From JASHVB01 sp049522565 (GTDB lineage Bacteria; Pseudomonadota; Alphaproteobacteria; Acetobacterales; Acetobacteraceae), in NCBI GenBank assembly GCA_049522565.1, contig JBEKNT010000241.1:1-10305 (forward strand): a DNA stretch of 10,305 nt. The letters run 5' to 3'. Positions 5,812 to 10,305 of the stretch are shown here, piece after piece; within the stretch, counting starts at the first letter, position 1; each line of letters begins with the position of its first letter. The position numbers and the translations under genes are program-made. The notes beneath the pieces are model-generated. The model ran no database searches. It worked only from the letters and a program-made list of their open reading frames with translations, and had not been told where the DNA came from.

Positions 5812-6230
5812 TCAGGCCAACCAATCCCTCCGCGCAGCCGATCTCATCGGAGTCCCGGCGGACAGCACATGATGCTCCATCGTCGCACCAGCACGGATCA
5901 AGCGCTCGGCCCGTCTTGCACCATCAGCCGGCGATCTGCGACTGTCCCTCTCACCGTCGATGACCCGTGCTGTCCAGGCCGGTCAGCAGATCATCGCTGA
6001 ACGGTGAGAGTGGTCAAAACGGGATGGAGCCCGCCAAGAGGCTCGGACGGGTCAGTAGCAGGGCTGCCGCCATAATGGCACCGTTGGAGACGCCGATGGC
6101 AATTGGCTCGCTGGTGAAGCTGTAGCGGGTGCTGACAGCCTCAATGAAATCGGCCAGGATGGCGATGCGGGCCGGTGATGTCGGCTTCATCTATGGTGCG
6201 ATACGCAAGAAAGGCGTGGATAGCGGGCCT
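5812..6230 (-). pseudogene. Decayed alpha/beta hydrolase (phospholipase/carboxylesterase family)
   Basis: Fragments of one hydrolase can be read in order across shifted frames: PFLRIA and TIDEADI (about 6225-6175), then ILADFIEAV and IGVSNGAIMAAALLLTRPS (about 6160-6040), then PLSPFSDDLL and VIDGERDSRRSPADGARRAE, ending DWLA-stop at 5812-5814. GVSNG is the GxSxG nucleophile elbow (near 6080-6094). A TGA at 6014-6016 stands where the family has the Arg of an FRP motif, explained by one CGA-to-TGA change. At least two frameshifts are needed, and the usual GHS catalytic histidine region is replaced by GTP. The N-terminal part is absent or unrecognisable. The family identification rests on several separate motifs in the correct order. 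Confidence 0.78.
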
Positions 6231-6536
6231 TCGCCCACCATGACGGGATGGGCGTGGTCCGTGCCACGCCTGATGCGATAATCGTTGGGCGTCGCCTTAG
6301 TCGCCCCCGCTTCACGCCACGACCCAAGTGCAATTGCCCTGACTCCCCCGGCGTTGCTCCTGGACGGCTTCCCCGGAACCTCCTACAGCTATTTATCGCC
6401 CTGTTAGCGGGGGCGGCCTGCGTCCCGCCAAGATGGAGTGCGGGAATCACGATGTGCGCTCCCGCCGTGCCGTGCCAACGTCGCGCCTGGTGTACCGCAA
6501 AAATAATGACGCGGTGAGACTGTAAGGAGGATAAAC
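6231..6536. other. Non-coding stretch before the lipoprotein gene
   Basis: No gene was recognised on either strand. AATAAT at 6502-6507 could be a -10 element for the lipoprotein gene, but no matching -35 was found. It may contain the unrecognisable start of the neighbouring hydrolase pseudogene. Confidence 0.4.
6524..6530 (+). promoter_or_regulatory. Strong Shine-Dalgarno sequence AAGGAGG
   Basis: This is a full-consensus ribosome binding site 6 bases before the ATG at 6537. It fixes that start and is the best ribosome binding site in the window. Confidence 0.85.
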
Positions 6537-7337
6537 ATGACACGGGGATCGCGCGTGTGCGCCTGCGTGGTCGTTTCTTCCCTGCCGTTGGCCGCCTGTG
6601 GCGTCTCGCAGGTAGCCGGAAACCCGACGCCCGTCGTGCCTCCGACCAGCGGATGGGCAGTGTGCACGGCGAAGGTGCTCGGCAATATCGTTCAGGGCAA
6701 CGGGCAAGGCATGGTCGGCGGCCCCGTCGTTCCACCGCAGCCTGCGCCGATTGTTGTGGGTCAACCGCCGGGACCGGGTCCTGCGCCAGCCACCCCGGTT
6801 CTAGTATCAACGTTCGTCAGCAAAGTTTTCCAGTGGTCGGGTAGCACCAGTGGCTATGCGGCGCAGTTTGACCAGTACGTTGCGGCGCAGCCCGCCCCGG
6901 CACCGACCCCGGTCCCCCCGGCCAGTGTCTTGTTGCCCCTTCCGCCGTCGCCCTCTACGTGCGATTTCGAGGCGACGCTTCAGCAGGTTTTTGCTACCCC
7001 GACCTTTTACCCACTTGTCAATTGGCCAACGGGCAGTTGGCCACCGAACAGTCCGCCTCAAGGGTGGGGCTTCTGCTTTATTGGACCGACTACTGCGAAG
7101 CCAAAGACTCTGTATTCCACAAGCGTTTTCGAATGGGCCGGCGATCAGAACACCTACAGCTCTGGATTCTTGAATTATGTCAATATGAAATATAATACGA
7201 ACGCCTCGGCGAATGACGAAACGTGCGGTTTCACAAATGCACCGCCGCCCATCGTCAGTGGCGACCAAATCAGTTTGACACAAAACAAGGCAAAATCCAT
7301 AAAAGTCGATCAAGTCAACACGAATTGGGGCGGCTAG
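6537..7337 (+). CDS. Putative lipoprotein with two tandem repeat units
   Basis: This is a 266-residue protein. The N-terminus has Arg at 3 and 6, a hydrophobic stretch and the lipobox LAAC at 18-21, so Cys21 is the likely lipidated residue. Pro/Ala/Gly-rich linkers (62-88, 116-140) separate two similar units. Unit 1 has GW-x2-C (39-43), VFQWSGSTSGYAAQFDQYV (97-115) and TCDF (141-144). Unit 2 has GW-x2-C (176-180), VFEWAGDQNTYSSGFLNYV (197-215) and TCGF (229-232). The paired cysteines suggest one disulfide per unit. I do not recognise the family and infer an outer-membrane or periplasmic location. The last 70 codons are visibly more AT-rich than the rest. No neighbour is close enough on the same strand to suggest an operon, except the gene starting 43 bases downstream. 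Confidence 0.82.
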   Translation: MTRGSRVCACVVVSSLPLAACGVSQVAGNPTPVVPPTSGWAVCTAKVLGNIVQGNGQGMVGGPVVPPQPAPIVVGQPPGPGPAPATPVLVSTFVSKVFQWSGSTSGYAAQFDQYVAAQPAPAPTPVPPASVLLPLPPSPSTCDFEATLQQVFATPTFYPLVNWPTGSWPPNSPPQGWGFCFIGPTTAKPKTLYSTSVFEWAGDQNTYSSGFLNYVNMKYNTNASANDETCGFTNAPPPIVSGDQISLTQNKAKSIKVDQVNTNWGG

Positions 7338-7380
7338 CCGGGCGTGCGTCCAGGCGGGCGTGGCCGGCGCCTTAATTGCG

Positions 7381-7896
7381 ATGCACGCCACCCAGATCGT
7401 CGCCGCCCACGCCAGCGGCATGCAGTTGCTCGATGCCGCCGCCGCGGCCGACGCCACGCAGTCCGAAAAGCGTCTGCTCGCGGCCCGGGCGCTCGGCTTC
7501 CTGCGGTTCGCCCAGACCGCCACGCGTGCGCTGGAGAAGCGCCAGGCGGTGCGGCGCAAGGACGACCTGGATTATCCCGGCTACGTCGCCGCCATGCGCC
7601 GGCCGATGGAAGACGGACCGGAGGCGTTCAAGCGGGACTGGGAACGCACGCACCAGCCGGCCACCCCGCCGACGGACCCGCCGCAGCCCAGGCTCGCGCC
7701 GACCGCGGCGCCGGGTGGCGGGCAACACCCCATGCACCAATTCGCGGCGTCGCCCGCCCTGCCCGAGGCCGCGCCAGCCCGTCCGTCCCGCCGCCGGCGC
7801 CACCAGCGCAGCATCACGCGGGTGGCTGCCAAGACCCCATGCACCAGAAGCAGTTGCCCGGCCGGCGCTGCCACCGTCTCGCCCAGAGCAAAATGA
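7381..7896 (+). CDS. Acetobacteraceae-type hypothetical protein, C-terminus possibly frameshifted
   Basis: This is a 171-residue protein. Residues 1-65 (MHATQIVAAHASGMQLLDAA, then EKRLLAARALGFLRFAQTAT) are helical and resemble a small protein I recall from Acetobacteraceae, often followed by the type of protein encoded next. The ATG at 7381 fits that N-terminus; a GTG at 7360 would add 7 residues. Neither has a clear ribosome binding site. After about residue 95 the sequence becomes Pro/Ala/Arg-rich and less protein-like. The string ACCCCATGCACCA occurs at 7727-7739 and again at 7834-7846, reading PMHQ in this frame the first time and in another frame the second. This suggests an imperfect duplication or frameshift near the end. 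Function unknown. Confidence 0.62.
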   Translation: MHATQIVAAHASGMQLLDAAAAADATQSEKRLLAARALGFLRFAQTATRALEKRQAVRRKDDLDYPGYVAAMRRPMEDGPEAFKRDWERTHQPATPPTDPPQPRLAPTAAPGGGQHPMHQFAASPALPEAAPARPSRRRRHQRSITRVAAKTPCTRSSCPAGAATVSPRAK

Positions 7897-7941
7897 GACG
7901 ATGGTGAGACTTGCCCAGGATCGCTCCGGCTGACAATTATG

Positions 7942-7968
7942 TTGACAGAACGCTCCTAACATTGTTAG
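7942..7968 (+). promoter_or_regulatory. Possible promoter/operator of the gene at 7978
   Basis: The 81-base gap is much more AT-rich than its neighbours. It contains a consensus -35 TTGACA (7942-7947) and a 13-base palindrome CTAACA-T-TGTTAG (7956-7968) over the expected -10 area. No good -10 hexamer is present at 16-18 bases spacing, and the distance to the ATG is very short. Confidence 0.3.
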
Positions 7969-7977
7969 TAATGCGGG

Positions 7978-8823
7978 ATGCAGCACGCCGCGGCCGCCAC
8001 GCCCTGTCCTGCCTCACCCCCCGATCCACAACCGGATCGGCCGGGCGAGACCGTGCCGGCGCGGACCATCCCGGCGCGCATCGCCGCACTGCTGCACACC
8101 GTTCGCATCCTGCTCGGCTACGGCCGCCATCTCGCCGAGACCGCGCAGCACCGCTCCGCCAGCCCCGACTTTAACCCCATCGCGGCCTGCTTCGGCACCG
8201 GCCGGCTGTATGCCATCCTCGCGCACCTGCAACGCGGCATTCTGCGTGCCACTGCGTTAGAGAACGTGTTGCTCACGCGCGCGGCGCGGGGCCGCGATAT
8301 CGGCTGCGTCGCATCGCGCGAGCGCCCGGCCGCGGCACCGCCCGTGCCAGCCGATCCGCCGGCCCCCGCGCAGCCGGCTGACGCGCCTGTCGCGCGGAAG
8401 CGCGTGCCTCCGCCGTCACGCCCGGCCGGTTGGAATGACCCTGAACTCTTCATGCCAACGCTGGAGGAACTCGAGGCGCAGGTGCGCCGCCGCCCGCTCG
8501 GCCGCACCCTGGTCGAGATCTGCCTCGACCTGGCGGTGGTGCCCGGCTTCTGCACCGGCCCGTTCTGGAACGCGCTGTTCGACGGCATCCGCTCTTACGG
8601 CGGCAGCGTCGGCACCCTGATGCAGACGAAGGCACGCCGGGAGGAGGCGTTCAGCCGGGAGCAGGACAGGAAGCCGGGGAGCAACTGGGATTGGCAGAAG
8701 CTGGGACGGGAGGGGCTTCGCCGCGCGCTGGGCTTCTGCATCGGCGAAGCGGCGGACCCGCCGTTTGATCCGTTACCGCAACTATCAGCGGCGGCCGCGG
8801 CGCTGGCCACCGGGCCGCCCTGA
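7978..8823 (+). CDS. Acetobacteraceae-type hypothetical protein with conserved C-terminal domain
   Basis: This is a 281-residue soluble protein. Residues 30-110 form a helical region (ARIAALLHTVRILLGYGRHL, DFNPIAACFGTG). An Ala/Pro linker (115-150) leads to a conserved C-terminal domain: WNDPELFMPTLEELEAQVRR (152-171), ICLDLAVVPGFCTGPFWNAL (181-200), KPGSNWDWQKLGREGLRRAL (232-251) and FCIGE (253-257). I recall paralogues with this layout in several Acetobacteraceae genomes, without known function. It follows the small hypothetical gene at 7381 by 81 bases on the same strand, an arrangement that looks conserved. The ATG at 7978 is the best start; the local GCGGG is a weak ribosome binding site. 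An enzymatic role cannot be assigned from the sequence. Confidence 0.8.
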   Translation: MQHAAAATPCPASPPDPQPDRPGETVPARTIPARIAALLHTVRILLGYGRHLAETAQHRSASPDFNPIAACFGTGRLYAILAHLQRGILRATALENVLLTRAARGRDIGCVASRERPAAAPPVPADPPAPAQPADAPVARKRVPPPSRPAGWNDPELFMPTLEELEAQVRRRPLGRTLVEICLDLAVVPGFCTGPFWNALFDGIRSYGGSVGTLMQTKARREEAFSREQDRKPGSNWDWQKLGREGLRRALGFCIGEAADPPFDPLPQLSAAAAALATGPP

Positions 8824-8988
8824 CCGTTTCGCACACATCGCGGCAAAGCGCACGCACGGGACTGGCTCATGGCCGGCCCCGACGTTCCGATTCGGGCTTA
8901 CGCACGCACACGGGGCACCAAGCGGCGCCTGTGCCGGCGCGGCATGCAATAAAGCTTCGAACATGGCGGAACGGAGCACCACGGAGGA

Positions 8989-9063
8989 TCACGGCGCATC
9001 GGGCGCGCGCGCGCCAAGCATGAGCGCTGACGCGGCCAGCAGCAGGGATTGCCGCGTCTGCAT
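8989..9063 (-). pseudogene. 24-codon remnant: signal peptide of a truncated exported protein
   Basis: The ATG overlaps the stop of the preceding gene as TGATG, the usual sign of translational coupling. It is followed by a clear signal peptide, MQTRQSLLLAASALMLGARA, then four more residues and a TGA at 8989. The signal peptide style is that of Bug/TctC-type periplasmic solute receptors. Nothing beyond the stop reads as a continuation in any frame, so the gene was probably cut by a rearrangement near 8990. Assignment to Bug is inference from context only. Confidence 0.55.
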
Positions 9064-10142
9064 CAGGCAGCGCCCGGGTGACCTTTGTTGTCGGTTTCCG
9101 GCCCGCAGTCCACGCACGCCCCGATCGGCAACGTCACCGCCCTGCTCTTGTCGCCGAGCCACGGAGGAATGACCGCGCCGAAGCCTCCCGCCGGGCCGCC
9201 CGCCGCCACTACCAGCAGCGCGTCCGCCGAGGCCAGGGCGGCGTGTTCGGCGTCGCCGCGGTCGCGCACCACGGCGGCCTTGCCGACCTCGGCCCATTCG
9301 CCGCGCCGGATGCGGGCGCGGGCGTGGATGAAGGCGGCGATGTCGGTCTTGCTCCAGCCGGCGGCTTGCAGGTGGTCGCGGAGCTGCTTCGGGATGACCA
9401 GGGCGTAGTTGCCGCTCCAGATCGAGTAGTGCCGCATGTTGGCGCGCATCTCGGCGGCGAAGGTTTCCAGGATTTCCTCCGGCTGGGTGGTCCACTCGTT
9501 CATGATCTGGCGCGGGGCGCCGGCCGCCATGACGGTGACGGCCGACACCTCCGCCGGCAGGCCGCGCTGCACGTGCAGCGGCAGCCAGGCGGAGTCTTCC
9601 TCGTCCTCGGCGACGCAGTAGCTGAACTTGCCGGGGTGGCCGATGGTGGAGCGGTCGATGCCGCCGGGCCGCACCTCCAGGATGTTGATCAGCGCGAGGC
9701 GGATGGCGCGGCCGATCACCGCGGTGGCGCGGTCGCTGTTGCCCAGCGCGTTGAACGTGCCGGCGGCGCCGAGTTCGCGGCGGATCGGGCCGTTCAGCAC
9801 GATCAGCACGGCGCAGCCGCCGGTGGAGGACGTAGCGCCGTGCAACAGGAACTCCGGTTGCAGCATGGCGGCGAAGGCGGTGAGCACGGCGGGGAAATGC
9901 ATCGGCAGGCAGCCGGCCATGACGGCGTTGATCGCCAGCTTTTCGGCGGTGATGGGGGTGGCGCGCACCGGCTCGATGCCGAGCAACTGGTCGGGCGGGG
10001 TCATCGCCCAGTCGAGGCAGGCCTGCACGGCGTCCCGGGTGGGCGGGACGATCGGCAGGCCGTCGGTCCAGCCGTTGGCGTGATACAGCTCCTGGGCCGC
10101 GTGGATGTCGTCGACGTCGTAGGACTTCGAGGCGAGCAGCAT
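9063..10142 (-). CDS. WTDGLPIVPPT-motif protein, probable partner of UGSC-family proteins
   Basis: This is a 359-residue protein without a signal peptide. Visible conserved segments are GWTDGLPIVPPT (24-35), NAVMAGCLP (72-80), HGATSSTGGC (101-110), LNGPIRREL (116-124), IGRAIRLALINI (143-154) and GHPGKFSYCVAEDEE (168-182). It ends with ADALLVVAAGGPAGGFGAVI (306-325) and a C-terminal CVDC pair (343-346). I recognise this type as an uncharacterised protein often encoded near UGSC proteins; no reaction is known. Cys78, Cys110 and Cys176 sit in the conserved segments and could be redox or metal ligands. The ATG at 10142 is chosen because conserved sequence begins there; the upstream extension is Arg/Ala-rich and not protein-like. 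The stop overlaps the start of the truncated exported-protein gene. Confidence 0.85.
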   Translation of the reverse strand: MLLASKSYDVDDIHAAQELYHANGWTDGLPIVPPTRDAVQACLDWAMTPPDQLLGIEPVRATPITAEKLAINAVMAGCLPMHFPAVLTAFAAMLQPEFLLHGATSSTGGCAVLIVLNGPIRRELGAAGTFNALGNSDRATAVIGRAIRLALINILEVRPGGIDRSTIGHPGKFSYCVAEDEEDSAWLPLHVQRGLPAEVSAVTVMAAGAPRQIMNEWTTQPEEILETFAAEMRANMRHYSIWSGNYALVIPKQLRDHLQAAGWSKTDIAAFIHARARIRRGEWAEVGKAAVVRDRGDAEHAALASADALLVVAAGGPAGGFGAVIPPWLGDKSRAVTLPIGACVDCGPETDNKGHPGAA

Positions 10143-10305
10143 GGCGGGGTCTCGCGAGGGGACTGCTTGGGCGGGCGGGTACTGTGCGCGCGGTCCCGGC
10201 ACTTGGCACGCCGCGGCGCCGGGACGCAATGCCGTGCGGCGGCCTGGTTCGCGATCGACGCCATCGCGCCGGCGCGCGGGAGCGTTGCGGATCACCGGCA
10301 GACGC

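Noticed and set aside
7023..7043. Inverted repeat TGGCCAAC / GTTGGCCA inside the lipoprotein gene as a terminator
   Set aside because: It is mid-gene, has no T-tract and simply encodes an Asn/Ser-Trp-Pro repeat.
6807..7559. A 250-codon minus-strand frame opposite the lipoprotein gene
   Set aside because: It straddles two convincing plus-strand genes and reads Arg/Ala-rich sequence without a recognisable start context.
8989..10209. A 406-codon open frame on the minus strand overlapping the partner gene
   Set aside because: Its translation is Arg/Ala/Pro-rich with no family features, as expected for an off-frame shadow in GC-rich DNA. Only its last 24 codons, in phase with the TGATG overlap, look real.

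Overview
The window looks like a chromosome segment of a high-GC alphaproteobacterium, most likely Acetobacteraceae (Rhodospirillales). The evidence is the coding GC of the flanking genes, an AmgK-like kinase directly after tsaE, and two proteins of a type I remember only from Acetobacteraceae. No rRNA, tRNA, CRISPR array or complete insertion sequence was seen.

Left flank (1-1930). A tsaE gene overlaps an amgK-like kinase gene by ATGA on the minus strand. Both are interrupted in frame by repeat-like DNA: an insert near the TsaE C-terminus, and a long GC-rich palindrome in the kinase. A small conserved hypothetical gene diverges on the plus strand. Next, on the minus strand, is the most interesting gene of the window: a UGSC-family protein whose reading frame crosses an in-frame TGA at the family's selenocysteine position. 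A hairpin placed like a bacterial SECIS element follows that codon. Conventional gene calling would truncate it at 93 residues.

Middle (about 1980-8990). This looks like an accessory segment. It holds a small hypothetical gene and a two-gene minus-strand operon of visibly lower GC. The operon encodes a secreted coiled-coil protein of 616 residues, followed by a secreted fusion of a ClpP-like serine protease domain, an LprI-like cysteine domain and a peptidoglycan-binding domain. A perfect FNR/FixK-type box lies upstream. Beyond it are a decayed alpha/beta-hydrolase pseudogene, a plus-strand lipoprotein with two internal repeat units, and a pair of Acetobacteraceae-type hypothetical proteins.

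Right flank (8989-10142). A minus-strand gene encodes a protein with a WTDGLPIVPPT motif, of a type I associate with UGSC proteins. It overlaps by TGATG a 24-codon remnant that is little more than a signal peptide, as if a transporter-receptor gene had been cut off. My working model is that a UGSC-partner cluster was split by the middle segment.
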